Positions 44,056-53,852 are shown, counted from the first letter of the stretch. The stretch is DNA of 64,000 nucleotides from Massilia sp. W12 (GCF_037300705.1 NZ_CP147776.1:4278001-4342000); one strand, 5' to 3'. Made by a program: numbers and translations. The notes: generated by a model from the letters alone, not told the origin.

Positions 44056-45765
44056 TTACATGCGGTTAGGCGCGGAAACGCCAAGAATGCGCAATCCGTT
44101 TTGCAAGACCTGGCGCACGGCCAGGTACAGCGCCAGACGCGCGTCGCGCAGGGCGGTGTCGTCGATCAGCACTTTTTCGGCGAAATAGTAGCTGTGATAC
44201 AAACCGGCCAGATCGCGCAGATAGAAGGCGACTTGATGCGGCCCCAATTCCGCCAGCGCTTTTTGCAACATGTCGGGGTATTGGGCAAGCAGGGCCATCA
44301 ATTGCAATTCATGGCTGCTGCTCAACAGACTCAGATCAGCGCTGTGCAGGGTGTTGATGTCGCCGCCCCATTTTTCCAGCACCGAGCAAATCCGCGCATG
44401 CGCATACTGCACGTAAAGCACGGGATTTTCGTCGTTCTGCTTCAAAGCCAGATCAATATCGAACACAAATTCCGTGTCAGCTTTACGCGAAATCAGGAAG
44501 AAACGCACCGCATCGCGCCCCCGCACTTCATCGCCATTGCCGCACCATTCGATCAGATCGCGCAAAGTGACGTAAGAACCGGCGCGTTTTGAGAGTTTGA
44601 CTTCTTCGCCGCCCTTCATCACCGTCACCATACGGTGCAACACATAGTCCGGGTAGCCTTGCGCGATGCCCTGATTCACCGCTTGCAGGCCGGCGCGCAC
44701 CCGCGCCACCGTGCCATGGTGATCGGAACCTTGCACATTGATCGCCTTGACGAAGCCGCGCTCCCATTTATTGATGTGGTAAGCCACGTCCGGCAGGAAA
44801 TAGGTGTAAGTGCCGTCGGATTTGCGCATCACGCGGTCTTTATCGTCGCCATATTCGCTGGTGGCCAGCCACAGCGCGCCATCTTTCTCATAGGTTTTGC
44901 CGGAATGCTCCAGCGCAGCCACGGTGGCGTCCACTTTTCCATCGGTGTAGAGCGAAGATTCGAGGTAGTAATTGTCGAATTTGACGTTAAACGCCTGCAA
45001 ATCCATATCCTGCTCATGACGCAGATAGGTCACAGCAAAGGCGCGGATGTTTTCCACGTCTTCGATATCGGCGCTGCCGGTCACCGGCTGGCCGTCGGAA
45101 GCGGAAACAGTCTTTTTCGCCATGAAATCAGCGGCGATCTCAGCAATATAATCGCCGTTGTAAGCATCTGCCGGCCAATCGGCGTGGCCGGGCGCGAGTC
45201 CGCGCGCGCGCGCCTGGACTGAGCGGGTCAGATTGGCGATTTGCACCCCGGCATCGTTGTAATAAAACTCGCGCGTCACTTGCCAGGATTGGGTTTCCAG
45301 CAAAGCGCACAGGCTGTCGCCCAAAGCGCCCTGGCGGCCATGGCCGATATGCAGCGGGCCGGTCGGATTGGCGGAGACGAATTCAACAATCACCTTCTTG
45401 CCCTCGCCGGCGCGCGATTTGCCAAAATCAGCGCCTTGCGCCAAAGCCAGTTTCACCACTTCCTGCTTGGCTTTGGATGACAGGCGCAGATTGATAAAGC
45501 CGAGGCCGGCCACTTCCACGCCGGCCAGCAAACCGTCAGCGCTGCAATGCGCTTGCAGATGGCTGGCGATGGCCTGGCCCAGTTCACGCGGATTTTTCTT
45601 CAAGGCTTTCGCCAATTGCATCGCGATATTGCAGGCCAGGTCGCCCATGCCCGGGTCGCGCGGCACTTCCAGCAGAATCGTCGGTTGCAGATCGCTGCCC
45701 GCCAGATGCGGCGCCAGCGCTTCGGCGATCAACGCCGTGATGCGGTTTTTTTGTTCGGCTAACAT
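44056..45765 (-). CDS. argS: Arginyl-tRNA synthetase
   Basis: A 569-residue class I synthetase that charges tRNA-Arg. The N-terminal Add-1 domain (residues 1-110) precedes the catalytic domain with [24 protein letters not shown] (HIGH motif) and [15 protein letters not shown], a KMSKS-like loop that lacks the usual lysine form, as is usual for ArgRS. The anticodon-binding helices end [14 protein letters not shown] placed the start at the ATG at 45765 ([17 protein letters not shown]); the upstream open frame is not protein-like. rsmB starts divergently 212 bp away. Confidence 0.97.
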   Translation of the reverse strand: MLAEQKNRITALIAEALAPHLAGSDLQPTILLEVPRDPGMGDLACNIAMQLAKALKKNPRELGQAIASHLQAHCSADGLLAGVEVAGLGFINLRLSSKAKQEVVKLALAQGADFGKSRAGEGKKVIVEFVSANPTGPLHIGHGRQGALGDSLCALLETQSWQVTREFYYNDAGVQIANLTRSVQARARGLAPGHADWPADAYNGDYIAEIAADFMAKKTVSASDGQPVTGSADIEDVENIRAFAVTYLRHEQDMDLQAFNVKFDNYYLESSLYTDGKVDATVAALEHSGKTYEKDGALWLATSEYGDDKDRVMRKSDGTYTYFLPDVAYHINKWERGFVKAINVQGSDHHGTVARVRAGLQAVNQGIAQGYPDYVLHRMVTVMKGGEEVKLSKRAGSYVTLRDLIEWCGNGDEVRGRDAVRFFLISRKADTEFVFDIDLALKQNDENPVLYVQYAHARICSVLEKWGGDINTLHSADLSLLSSSHELQLMALLAQYPDMLQKALAELGPHQVAFYLRDLAGLYHSYYFAEKVLIDDTALRDARLALYLAVRQVLQNGLRILGVSAPNRM

Positions 45766-45977
45766 GAGTGTCTCGGCAGGATGGGCCTGCCCGGAATATG
45801 CAAAATGCCCATTATAGCGGCAAGCCGGGCTGCGGCGGCAAAACGCAAACCCGGCTGTGGTTTGGCGGCGCGCGCCACAGGCGGCGTTGTTGCGCGGCTG
45901 TGGCGCCGGCTTTGGCCTTACAATGTGGGGCCGGCGGCGCATGTGGACGCCCCCGATTTTTCTTTCTGCCCGCTAAC

Positions 45978-47522
45978 ATGCAAAAACGCCCCCTGCTGAC
46001 TCTGAATAAAAAGAAAACCGCCGCGCCGGCAGCTGCGCGCCGCAAGCCGGATGCGCGCCCGGCCCCGGGCGCGCGTGCAGCGCAGGGGCCGCGCCAGGCG
46101 CCGCCCGCGCCGGCCCCGGCGCAGGAAACGGCAGCGCCGCTGACGCCATTGCAACGCCTGCGCGAAGGCAATGTGCAGGCGGAATATCTGGCCTTGCCGG
46201 CCCTGCCGCAGCCGCTGCCGGCGCAAGAGTCGCTGGCCTTTCATTTATTCGGCGCCGCTGTCGCCTTGGCGCGGGTGCAGGCCGGCAGCGCCCTGCCGGA
46301 AGCCTTGCAGAGCGCGTTCAGCCTGACGCGGGCGGAAGCGCCGGCGCGCGGCGCCATGCAAGATCTGGCGCACCGCGCTTTGCGCCGCTTCGGCAGTGCG
46401 CAATGTCTGCTGGCGCAAATGACCAGCAAGCCGCCCGGCCCGGAACTTTTATACGCCCTGGCCACGCTCAGTCTGGCGCTGTTGCTGGAAGAGCCGGCGC
46501 CCTACTCCCCTTTCACCCTGGTCGATCAGGCGGTCAGCCTGGCCGGCGCGCAAGCTGAAATTGCGCACGGCAAAAATATGTTGAATGCGATTTTGCGGCG
46601 CTTTTTGCGCGAACGCGACAGCCTCTTGCAAGCGCAGCAAAACGATGTGCTGGCGCGTGAAAATTATCCCGATTGGTGGGTGCGTGATTTGCAAGCCGCC
46701 TGGGGCGATCAGGCGAAGGCGATTATGCAGGCCGGCAATTGCAATCCGCCGCTGGTGTTGCGCGTCAATGCGCGGCGCATGGAAACGGCGGCGGCGCAAG
46801 ATTGGCTGGCGCAACATGGCGTCGGCGCGCAACGCTGCGGCCCGTATGCCTTGCGCCTGGATAAGCCGATGCCGGCGCCGCTGATTCCCGGCTTTAGCGA
46901 CGGTCTGTTTTCGGTGCAGGATACGGCGGCGCAACTGGCCGCCCCGTTGCTGGCGGCCGAACACGGCATGCGCGTGCTGGACGCCTGCGCCGCGCCCGGC
47001 GGCAAGACCTGCCATGTCTTAGAGCTGGCCGATGTGCACATGACCGCCTTGGATATTGATGCGCAGCGCTTGACCAGGGTGCAAGAGAATCTGCAGCGTC
47101 TGCAGTTGAGCGGGGCGCAATTGCGTTGCGGCGATGCGAGCGCACGCACCTGGTGGGATGGCCTGCCGTATCAGCGCATCATGGCGGATCTGCCCTGCAG
47201 CGCCTCCGGCATTGTGCGCCGCCACCCGGATATCCGCTGGCTGCGTCAGGCCGAAGATGCGCAACGCCTGGCGCGCTTGTCGGCGCGCATTCTGGATAAT
47301 TTATGGCATATGCTGGCCCCCGGTGGACGTTTGTTATTAGTCACCTGTTCACTCTGGCCGCAAGAATCAGAGTTGCAGGCGCAAGCCTTTGGCGCGCGCC
47401 ATGGCGATGCGCAGCGTTTGCCGGCCCCGGGCCAGCTTTTACCCGGCGTGGCGCACCCGGCTGCAACAATCAGCGATCCGGATGGCCTGTTTTATGCGTT
47501 GTTTGAAAAAACTGCAGCATAA
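45978..47522 (+). CDS. rsmB: 16S rRNA (cytosine-967-C5)-methyltransferase RsmB
   Basis: A 514-residue SAM-dependent methyltransferase that modifies C967 of 16S rRNA. A Lys/Ala/Pro-rich N-terminal extension (about residues 1-55) precedes a NusB-like helical domain and the Rossmann domain with VLDACAAPGGKTCHVLEL. The two catalytic Cys are in ADLPCSASG and LVTCSLWPQE. The start at 45978 begins MQKRPLLTLNKKK. The extension is longer than in E. coli RsmB. The stop overlaps the DUF4390 start (TAATG), which begins a tightly packed four-gene unit ending in ntrX. Confidence 0.93.
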   Translation: MQKRPLLTLNKKKTAAPAAARRKPDARPAPGARAAQGPRQAPPAPAPAQETAAPLTPLQRLREGNVQAEYLALPALPQPLPAQESLAFHLFGAAVALARVQAGSALPEALQSAFSLTRAEAPARGAMQDLAHRALRRFGSAQCLLAQMTSKPPGPELLYALATLSLALLLEEPAPYSPFTLVDQAVSLAGAQAEIAHGKNMLNAILRRFLRERDSLLQAQQNDVLARENYPDWWVRDLQAAWGDQAKAIMQAGNCNPPLVLRVNARRMETAAAQDWLAQHGVGAQRCGPYALRLDKPMPAPLIPGFSDGLFSVQDTAAQLAAPLLAAEHGMRVLDACAAPGGKTCHVLELADVHMTALDIDAQRLTRVQENLQRLQLSGAQLRCGDASARTWWDGLPYQRIMADLPCSASGIVRRHPDIRWLRQAEDAQRLARLSARILDNLWHMLAPGGRLLLVTCSLWPQESELQAQAFGARHGDAQRLPAPGQLLPGVAHPAATISDPDGLFYALFEKTAA

Positions 47523-48121
47523 TGCAGGGAGTTGATTCATCCACCCCATTTCTCATGCTCAGAATTCTCTTGCCTTTGCTGCTGGCGCTTGGCTTGCTGA
47601 TGCAAGCCGGGGCGGTCTATGCACAAGACGGAATTGAAGTGCGCAATGCGCGCCTGGAATTGGCGGAAGATGGCTGGCGGCTGGCTGCGGCCTATGATCT
47701 GGATTTGAATCACGGCCTGGAAGACGCCTTGAACCGTGGCATTCCCCTGTATTTCACAACAGAAGTGGAAATCACCCGCCCGCGCTGGTATTGGCTGGAT
47801 GAAAAAAACGCCAGCGCCAAACAAACTTTGCGCATCAGCTACAACGTCTTGACGCGCAAATACGCCGCTGGCGTGGTCGGCAATGTGCAGCAAAGTTTCA
47901 ACACCCTGGAAGAAGCCCTGCTGGCCTTGCGCCGCCCTGCGCGCTGGACTATCGCCCCGCGCGCCAGCCTGAAAATGGGCGAAACCTATAATGTTTCCCT
48001 GCGCATCGGCCTGGATTTGCAGCTGATGTCCAAACCTTTACAGGTGAACGCCTTAAATAACAGCGATTGGCGGTTTGGCTCTGATCGCAAAAACTTCAGT
48101 TTCAAGGCGGAAGAAAAGTGA
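47522..48121 (+). CDS. DUF4390 exported protein
   Basis: A 199-residue exported protein with a signal peptide (LRILLPLLLALGLLMQAGAVYAQ). The mature part is beta-rich: EVRNARLELAEDGWRLAAAYDLDLNHGLEDALNRGIPLYFTTEVEITRPRWYW and LSYNVLTRKY-like LRISYNVLTRKYAAGV. This is the DUF4390 family, found almost only between rsmB and ntrY in betaproteobacteria. Its position before the sensor kinase suggests a role as periplasmic input or as a partner of NtrY. The ATG overlaps the rsmB stop and its own stop overlaps the ntrY GTG. Confidence 0.9.
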   Translation: MQGVDSSTPFLMLRILLPLLLALGLLMQAGAVYAQDGIEVRNARLELAEDGWRLAAAYDLDLNHGLEDALNRGIPLYFTTEVEITRPRWYWLDEKNASAKQTLRISYNVLTRKYAAGVVGNVQQSFNTLEEALLALRRPARWTIAPRASLKMGETYNVSLRIGLDLQLMSKPLQVNALNNSDWRFGSDRKNFSFKAEEK

Positions 48122-50373
48122 GCCGGCGTTTCCGATATGCCCTGGTGCTGGGTGGCGCGGTTTTGGTGATTTTGCTGTTTCTGCTCGCATCCGCCTCTGA
48201 AAATTCCGATTTCTTTGAAAAAAACTATCCCTGGCTGCTGGGCTTGAATGGCCTGGTCGCCTTCGTCCTGCTGTGCCTGGTCTCGCTGCTGCTGATCCGG
48301 CTCGGACGGCGCTACCGCCAGCAAAAATTCGGCTCGCGCCTGATGCTGCGCCTGGTCTTGCTGTTCGCCACCATGGGGATTGTGCCCGGCGCCTTGATTT
48401 ACCTGGTCTCGGTGCAATTCGTCTCACGCTCGATTGAATCCTGGTTTGATGTGCGGGTGGAGTCAGCGATTGAATCCGGCTTGAATCTGGGCCGCGCCGC
48501 GCTGGACACCTCATTATCTGAATTGAGCACGCGCGCCCACCATATGGCGCTCGATCTGGCCGATTTGCCGCTATCCGCCCAAACCACCACCCTCTCGCGC
48601 CTGCAGGAACAGGGTCAGTTCTACGAAGCCACCGTATTCAACGCCAATGGGCGCGTATTGACCAGCGTTGGCGAAAAAATGAATTTAAAACCGGAGCAGC
48701 CCAGCAGCGCCATGTTGCGTGAGGCGCGCAGCTCGCGCGGCTTTGCCGCGATTGAAACCGGCAATGAAGTGGTGGATAAAGAAGCCAAGCCCGGCAGCCT
48801 GCGCTTGCGCGTGGTGGTGGCCCTGCCCGGCTCAACCAGCACCAGCAGCCTGCAAAATGAGCAACGATATCTGCAATTGCTGCAACATGTGCCCGGCGCG
48901 CTGGCCTCCAATGCGGAAGCGCTGCGCCTGGCCTCGAATGAATACCAGGTACGCTCACTGGGGCGCAGCGGTTTGCGCAAAATGTACCTGGGCACCCTGA
49001 CTTTAACCTTATTGCTGGCGATTGTGGCGGCGATCGGCAGCGCGTTTTTAATCGCCAGCAATTTCGCCAAACCGCTGCTGCTGCTGGCGCAGGGCACGCG
49101 CGCAGTGGCCGATGGCGACTTTTCCCCGCGCCCGATTGTCGCCACCAATGATGAATTGGGCACCCTGACCAAATCCTTTAACGCCATGACCAGCCAATTG
49201 CAGGATGCGCGCATCGCGGTCGAAAACAACCGCGCCGAGCTGGAGCGCGCCAAGGCGCACTTGGAATCCGTGCTGGCGAATATGTCAGCCGGGGTGATGG
49301 TGCTGGATCGCCAATTTGTTCTGCTCAGCTGCAATGATTCAGTGTCGCGCATTTTGCAGCATGATTTTGTGCAGCATCTGGGCCAAACCCTGGACAGCAT
49401 CGCCGGCCTGAATCCCTTTGCCGCAGAAGTGCAAAAAATGTTTATCGAGCAAAGCGCCGTGGCCGACGGGGCCGGGGTGCACTGGCAAAAGCAAATCGAG
49501 ATTCCGCGCCAGATCGGCGACGACGAAACCGACCACGACATCACCCTGCTGACGCGCGGCTCACATTTGCCGGCCCCGGCAGGCTCGGGCTATATCCTGG
49601 TGTTTGACGATATTTCCGGCCTGATTTCAGCGGAACGCTCGATCGCCTGGGGCGAAGTGGCGCGCCGGCTCGCGCATGAAATCAAAAATCCGCTGACCCC
49701 GATTCAATTGTCGGCAGAACGCTTGCAAATGAAGCTGGAAGACAAGCTGATGCCGGCGGATGTCGATCTGCTCAAACGCGCCACGAATACCATTGTGAAT
49801 CAGGTTTCCGCCATGAAACGGATGGTGGACGATTTCCGCAATTACGCCAAAACCCCGCCCGCCGTACTCATGCCGCTGGATTTGAACGAATTGGTGGCCG
49901 AAGTGCTGAATCTGTATAACGCCGGCGCCGAGCATGAGACCGTGCAAGTGAATCTGGCCCCGGCTTTGCCGCTGATCATGGGCGATGCGACCCAATTGCG
50001 GCAAGTTATCCATAATTTGCTGCAAAATGCGCAAGACGCCTTGAGCGATCTGAAAGACGGGCGGGAACATTTTGTCGCCATCGGCACCGAGGAAGTGCGC
50101 TACCACGCCACCAATGGCGAAGAGCGCAGCGCGGTGCGGCTGGAGGTGCGCGACAATGGCCCGGGCTTTCCGCCAAACATCCTGGCGCGCGCATTTGAGC
50201 CGTATGTCACCACCAAGGCGCGCGGCACCGGACTGGGCTTGGCCACAGTGAAAAAAATCGTGGATGAGCATGGCGGCCGCATCGAATTGCAGAACCGTCA
50301 TGATAATGATGGAGAAACAGAAATCAGCGGCGCAAGAATCCTGATACTGCTGTTAAAATTGGCGCCGCAGTAA
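48118..50373 (+). CDS. ntrY: Sensor histidine kinase NtrY
   Basis: A 751-residue membrane kinase. Two or three N-terminal helices (residues about 8-100) and a periplasmic part lead to another helix (about 284-308), a HAMP domain (RPIVATNDELGTLTKSFNAMT), a PAS-like domain (GVMVLDRQFVLLSCNDSVSRIL) and the kinase core. His520 in RRLAHEIKNPLTPIQLSAERL is the phosphorylated residue, and the ATP lid has RDNGPGFPPNILARAFEPYVTTKARGTGLGLATVKKIV. It starts with GTG overlapping the DUF4390 stop. NtrY controls nitrogen or redox responses in related bacteria; here the input is unknown. Confidence 0.92.
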   Translation: MSRRFRYALVLGGAVLVILLFLLASASENSDFFEKNYPWLLGLNGLVAFVLLCLVSLLLIRLGRRYRQQKFGSRLMLRLVLLFATMGIVPGALIYLVSVQFVSRSIESWFDVRVESAIESGLNLGRAALDTSLSELSTRAHHMALDLADLPLSAQTTTLSRLQEQGQFYEATVFNANGRVLTSVGEKMNLKPEQPSSAMLREARSSRGFAAIETGNEVVDKEAKPGSLRLRVVVALPGSTSTSSLQNEQRYLQLLQHVPGALASNAEALRLASNEYQVRSLGRSGLRKMYLGTLTLTLLLAIVAAIGSAFLIASNFAKPLLLLAQGTRAVADGDFSPRPIVATNDELGTLTKSFNAMTSQLQDARIAVENNRAELERAKAHLESVLANMSAGVMVLDRQFVLLSCNDSVSRILQHDFVQHLGQTLDSIAGLNPFAAEVQKMFIEQSAVADGAGVHWQKQIEIPRQIGDDETDHDITLLTRGSHLPAPAGSGYILVFDDISGLISAERSIAWGEVARRLAHEIKNPLTPIQLSAERLQMKLEDKLMPADVDLLKRATNTIVNQVSAMKRMVDDFRNYAKTPPAVLMPLDLNELVAEVLNLYNAGAEHETVQVNLAPALPLIMGDATQLRQVIHNLLQNAQDALSDLKDGREHFVAIGTEEVRYHATNGEERSAVRLEVRDNGPGFPPNILARAFEPYVTTKARGTGLGLATVKKIVDEHGGRIELQNRHDNDGETEISGARILILLLKLAPQ

Positions 50374-50558
50374 GACTGTCAACAGTAGAACATTTAGCCG
50401 GACGAACTGCAGTACAGGCCGGGAAATCATGTAGAATACGTGCTGCCTGTTGGTCACTGTGCAACAGTGGCCCGGTGGCTGCAACAAGAAGAAGCATGAA
50501 GATTGCCGCAACAGCAGCAATACGGCAGTCCTGATTCAAACGGGGAAGGCATACAGAG

Positions 50559-51239
50559 ATGGCAAACATTCTGGTCGTTGATGATGAAATGGGTATTCGT
50601 GAATTGCTCTCGGAAATCTTGAGCGATGAAGGCCATGCGATTCAAACCGCCGAAAATGCGCAGCAGGCGCGCGATATCCGTGCGCAAGGCGCACCCGACC
50701 TGGTCTTATTGGACATCTGGATGCCAGATACCGATGGCGTGACACTGTTAAAAGAATGGCAGCGCGATGGCTTGCTGACCATGCCGGTGATCATGATGTC
50801 AGGCCACGCCACCATCGACACTGCGGTGGAAGCGACCCGCATCGGCGCCTTGAATTTCCTGGAAAAGCCGATTTCCATGCAAAAACTGCTCAAGGCAGTG
50901 CAGCAAGGCTTGACCAAGGCAGCGGAAAACCGCCCCGCCAATCCACGTCCGGCGGCGCAATTCGGCCCGGAAGTAATCCACGGCAATTATGTTCCCAACG
51001 GCATGCTGCGCGGCGCCAATCTGGCCGATCTGCATCAAATCAGCCTGTCTTTCGACCTGCCTTTGCGCGAAGCGCGCGATGCTTTCGAGCGCAAGTATTT
51101 TGAGCACCATTTGCAGCGTGAAGGCGGCAGTATGACGCGGGTTGCTGAAAAAACCGGCTTGGAACGCACCCACTTGTACCGCAAACTCAAGCAACTCGGG
51201 GTGGAGCCTGGCAAACTGGCGAAGAAAGTCGCCACCTGA
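50559..51239 (+). CDS. ntrX: NtrX-like response regulator without AAA+ domain
   Basis: A 226-residue regulator. The receiver has Asp8/Asp9, the phosphate acceptor Asp52 (LLDIWMPDTDG), Ser81 and Lys103 (LEKPIS), and its sequence fits NtrX. The C-terminus is a Fis-type helix-turn-helix (LREARDAFERKYFEHHLQREGGSMTRVAEKTGLERTHLYRKLKQLGV), also the NtrX form. The roughly 240-residue sigma54-activating AAA+ ATPase that normally sits between them is missing, replaced by a short linker (about residues 122-160). It lies 185 bp after ntrY, with its own possible promoter. It should bind DNA but cannot open sigma54 promoters. Confidence 0.9.
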   Translation: MANILVVDDEMGIRELLSEILSDEGHAIQTAENAQQARDIRAQGAPDLVLLDIWMPDTDGVTLLKEWQRDGLLTMPVIMMSGHATIDTAVEATRIGALNFLEKPISMQKLLKAVQQGLTKAAENRPANPRPAAQFGPEVIHGNYVPNGMLRGANLADLHQISLSFDLPLREARDAFERKYFEHHLQREGGSMTRVAEKTGLERTHLYRKLKQLGVEPGKLAKKVAT

Positions 51240-51250
51240 TTTCATCCGCC

Positions 51251-51622
51251 TTGCCGCATCCCACCCCTATTCCACTCTGGCTGTGCGCCGCCGCTGACAG
51301 CGCACAGCTGGAATCGCGCCTGCTGGCTTTTTTCACCGCCGCGCCATCGCCCTCGGCCCTCATGATTGAAGGCTGGCCCGGGCCACAAGCCCATCTGCTG
51401 GCTGAACTGCCGCATCTGCAAATCGTGCGCTTGGCCCCGGCCTGTCTGTGCTGCGCCGGCAATCTGAGCATGCGGGTGCAACTCAATCGCCTCTTGCGCA
51501 GCCGCCAACCCTTGGCGCGCCTGGTGCTGGCGCTGTCAGATCCCGGCCATTTACCGCAGTTGGCGGCCCAGCTGCAGGAGGCGCAATATACAAAGTGGTT
51601 AGCGCCGCCGCAAATGTTGTAA
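51251..51622 (+). CDS. CobW/COG0523-like protein lacking the P-loop
   Basis: A 123-residue protein that starts with TTG, 11 bp after ntrX, so translation is probably coupled. Its centre VRLAPACLCCAGNLSMRVQLNRLLR followed by LARLVLALSDPGHLPQLAAQLQE resembles the metal-binding CxCC loop and the following (E/D)-x-G-H element of CobW-type metallochaperone GTPases. The P-loop with GxxGxGKT, normally in the first 20 residues, is absent, and the protein ends soon after the G-H element. It may be a cut-down metal-binding fragment or a decaying gene. I give it moderate support. Confidence 0.5.
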   Translation: MPHPTPIPLWLCAAADSAQLESRLLAFFTAAPSPSALMIEGWPGPQAHLLAELPHLQIVRLAPACLCCAGNLSMRVQLNRLLRSRQPLARLVLALSDPGHLPQLAAQLQEAQYTKWLAPPQML

Positions 51623-51686
51623 TCTGCTTGCTGCCGGCAAAAAATCGATTCAGGATTTGCGCCATATTCAACAGAAAGGAAGCGCG

Positions 51687-52496
51687 ATGTGTCAATTGCT
51701 TGGCATGAATTGCAATAACCCGACTGACATCGTGTTCAGCTTTTGCGGCTTGCTGCCGCGTTCAGGCAAAACCGACCACCATGGCGATGGCTGGGGCATT
51801 GCATTTTTTGAAGGGGCCGGCGTGCGTCATTTTGTTGACCGCGATCCCGCCATGTCTTCGCCCTTGGCGGATTTTGTCAAAAGCTGGCCGATCAAATCGC
51901 AAAACGTGATTGCCCACATCCGCAAAGCCACCCAGGGCGAAGTAACGCTGGAAAATTGCCATCCTTTTGTGCGCGAGTTGTGGGGACGGTATTGGGTGTT
52001 TGCGCACAATGGCTGCTTAAAAGATTTTCAGCCGGTATTTGACGGGCCATACCGCCCGGTCGGCACAACCGACAGCGAACGCGCGTTTTGCCTGCTGCTG
52101 CAAAACCTGCGTCGCGAGTTTGCCGACACCCGCCCGGCGCCTGCGGTGTTAAGCGCGTTTTTACGCGCACAATGCGCACAGTTAGCGCAATTTGGCGCTT
52201 TTAATATGATGCTCTCGGATGGCCAGTCGCTATATGTGCACTGTTCCACCAATTTGCATTACATCGTGCGCCGCCATCCTTTCAGCCGCGCCCAGTTGGC
52301 CGATGAAGATTTGCAAATCGATTTCGCCGCAGTGACGCAGGAAAGCGATCAGGTGGCAGTGATCGCAACCACGCCTTTGACCCGTGATGAAATCTGGTGT
52401 CAAATGTCGCCCGGTCAGTTTTTGCAATTTGTAGATGGGGCCCCGGTCATGTTACCGGCGGCTGATTCCAATTTTCCCGGGGAAACTCATGTTTGA
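51687..52496 (+). CDS. Class II glutamine amidotransferase (YafJ-like)
   Basis: A 269-residue N-terminal-nucleophile hydrolase. After Met removal Cys becomes residue 1 (MCQLLGMNCN), the catalytic Cys that takes ammonia from glutamine. Other family strings are FSFCGLLPRSGKTDHHGDGWGIAFFEG, VIAHIRKATQGEVTLENCHPFVRELWGRYWVFAHNG and GTTDSERAFCLLL. No synthetase domain is attached, so the ammonia acceptor is unknown. The start at 51687 follows AAAGGAAG. Its stop overlaps the start of the BMP lipoprotein gene by 8 bp, so the two are translated together. Confidence 0.93.
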   Translation: MCQLLGMNCNNPTDIVFSFCGLLPRSGKTDHHGDGWGIAFFEGAGVRHFVDRDPAMSSPLADFVKSWPIKSQNVIAHIRKATQGEVTLENCHPFVRELWGRYWVFAHNGCLKDFQPVFDGPYRPVGTTDSERAFCLLLQNLRREFADTRPAPAVLSAFLRAQCAQLAQFGAFNMMLSDGQSLYVHCSTNLHYIVRRHPFSRAQLADEDLQIDFAAVTQESDQVAVIATTPLTRDEIWCQMSPGQFLQFVDGAPVMLPAADSNFPGETHV

Positions 52497-53631
52497 TGCT
52501 TTCAAATTGTCCGCGCTGGCCGTGCTGGCCAGCCTGAGTCTGGCCGCATGCGGCGATAAAAACACTGCGCCGGCTTCGACCTCCGCTGCAGCCGCCAGCG
52601 CAAGCGCACCGGCCAGCGCCGCCGCCGGCGCTCCGCTCAAAGTCGGCTTTGTGTATATCGGCCCGGTTGGCAGCGCAGGTTGGACCTATGCCCACGATCT
52701 CGGGCGCAAAGAAGTCGAAGAGAAGTTCGGCGCACAAGTCAAAACCACTTTTGTCGAAAGCATTCCCGAAGGCGCGGATGCCGAGCGCGTGTTCCGCGAT
52801 CTGGCCGACAATGGCCACAAGCTGATTTTCGGCACGACTTTCGGCTATATGGAAGCGATGCAAAAAACCGCGAAAGCCTTCCCGGATGTTAAATTCGAGC
52901 ACGCCACCGGTTATAAAACTGCGCCGAATATGAATTTCTACGATTCGCGCACCTATGAAGGCGCGTATCTGGCCGGGGTGATCGCCGGCAAAATGACCAA
53001 GAGCAAGAAACTCGGCGTGGTGGCCTCGATCCCGATTCCTGAAGTGATCCGCAACATCAATGCCTTCACCCTGGGCGCGCAAAGCGTGAATCCGGCCATC
53101 AGCACGCGCGCAGTGTGGGTAAATAAATGGTTTGATCCGGGCAAAGAGCGTGAAGCCGCGCTGACCCTGATCGGCCAGGGTGTGGATGTGCTGATTCAAA
53201 ACACCGATTCGCCGGCGCCGATTCAAGCGGCGGAAGAAAAAGGCGTGTTTGCCTTTGGCTGGGACTCGGACATGTCGAAATTCGGCCCGCGCGCGCACCT
53301 GGCCTCAGCCGTAATCAACTGGGGGCCCTATTATAAGAAGACGGTTGGCGATGTGCTGGCCGGCACATGGCAGCCCGGCAAAGTCTGGTGGGGCTTGAAA
53401 GAAGGCGCGGTCGGCCTGGTCTCTTTCAATGCCGCCCTGCCGGCAGATCTGAAACAATTGGTCGAACAAAAGAGCACTGAGATCAAGAGCGACAAACTGC
53501 ACCCCTTCCAAGGCCCGCTGCAAGATCAAAGCGGCGCGGAAAAAGTCGCCGCCGGCAAGCAAATGAACGACGAAGAATTGCGCGCCATGAATTGGTATGT
53601 GAAAGGCGTGGAAGGGGCGATTCCGAAGTAA
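52489..53631 (+). CDS. BMP family (PnrA-like) lipoprotein
   Basis: A 380-residue lipoprotein. The lipobox SLAAC gives lipidated Cys21. An Ala/Ser linker leads to the BMP family fold: LKVGFVYIGPVGSAGWTYAHDLGRKEVEEKFG, DLADNGHKLIFGTTFGYMEAMQKTA, YEGAYLAGVIAGKMTKSKKLGVVASIPIPEVIRNINAFTLGAQ and GVDVLIQNTDSPAPIQAAEEKG. BMP proteins bind purine nucleosides or thiamine-like compounds for ABC import; no transporter genes are here, although they may be elsewhere. It is coupled to the amidotransferase gene. A long repeat region follows. Confidence 0.92.
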   Translation: MFDAFKLSALAVLASLSLAACGDKNTAPASTSAAAASASAPASAAAGAPLKVGFVYIGPVGSAGWTYAHDLGRKEVEEKFGAQVKTTFVESIPEGADAERVFRDLADNGHKLIFGTTFGYMEAMQKTAKAFPDVKFEHATGYKTAPNMNFYDSRTYEGAYLAGVIAGKMTKSKKLGVVASIPIPEVIRNINAFTLGAQSVNPAISTRAVWVNKWFDPGKEREAALTLIGQGVDVLIQNTDSPAPIQAAEEKGVFAFGWDSDMSKFGPRAHLASAVINWGPYYKKTVGDVLAGTWQPGKVWWGLKEGAVGLVSFNAALPADLKQLVEQKSTEIKSDKLHPFQGPLQDQSGAEKVAAGKQMNDEELRAMNWYVKGVEGAIPK

Positions 53632-53715
53632 GCGCGGCAAAGCGCCTGCGGGGCCGCCTTGTGGCGGCCTGGCGGGCAGCTCAGCCAAGATCAAGATCAA
53701 TGGTGGATCAATGGG

Positions 53716-53852
53716 ATCAATGGGGTCAGACTCGATTGATTTGCGTTCTTCAAAATCAATGGGGTCAGACTCGATTGATTCAAAATCAATGGGGTCAGAC
53801 TCGATTGATTTACGTTCTTTGCAAAATCAATGGGGTCAGACTCGATTGATTT
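53716..53852 (+). repeat. Four direct copies of a 27-nt palindrome (left block)
   Basis: The unit is AATCAATGGGGTCAGACTCG plus ATTGATT. Copies lie at 53716-53742, 53754-53780, 53784-53810 and 53825-53851 (the first begins G instead of A). The spacers are short and partly alike (TGCGTTCTTCAA, CAA, TACGTTCTTTGCA). The unit pairs with itself at 11 of 13 positions plus one G-T, around a central A, so each copy can form a hairpin. Further partial matches (GATCAATGG) precede the block. Confidence 0.9.
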
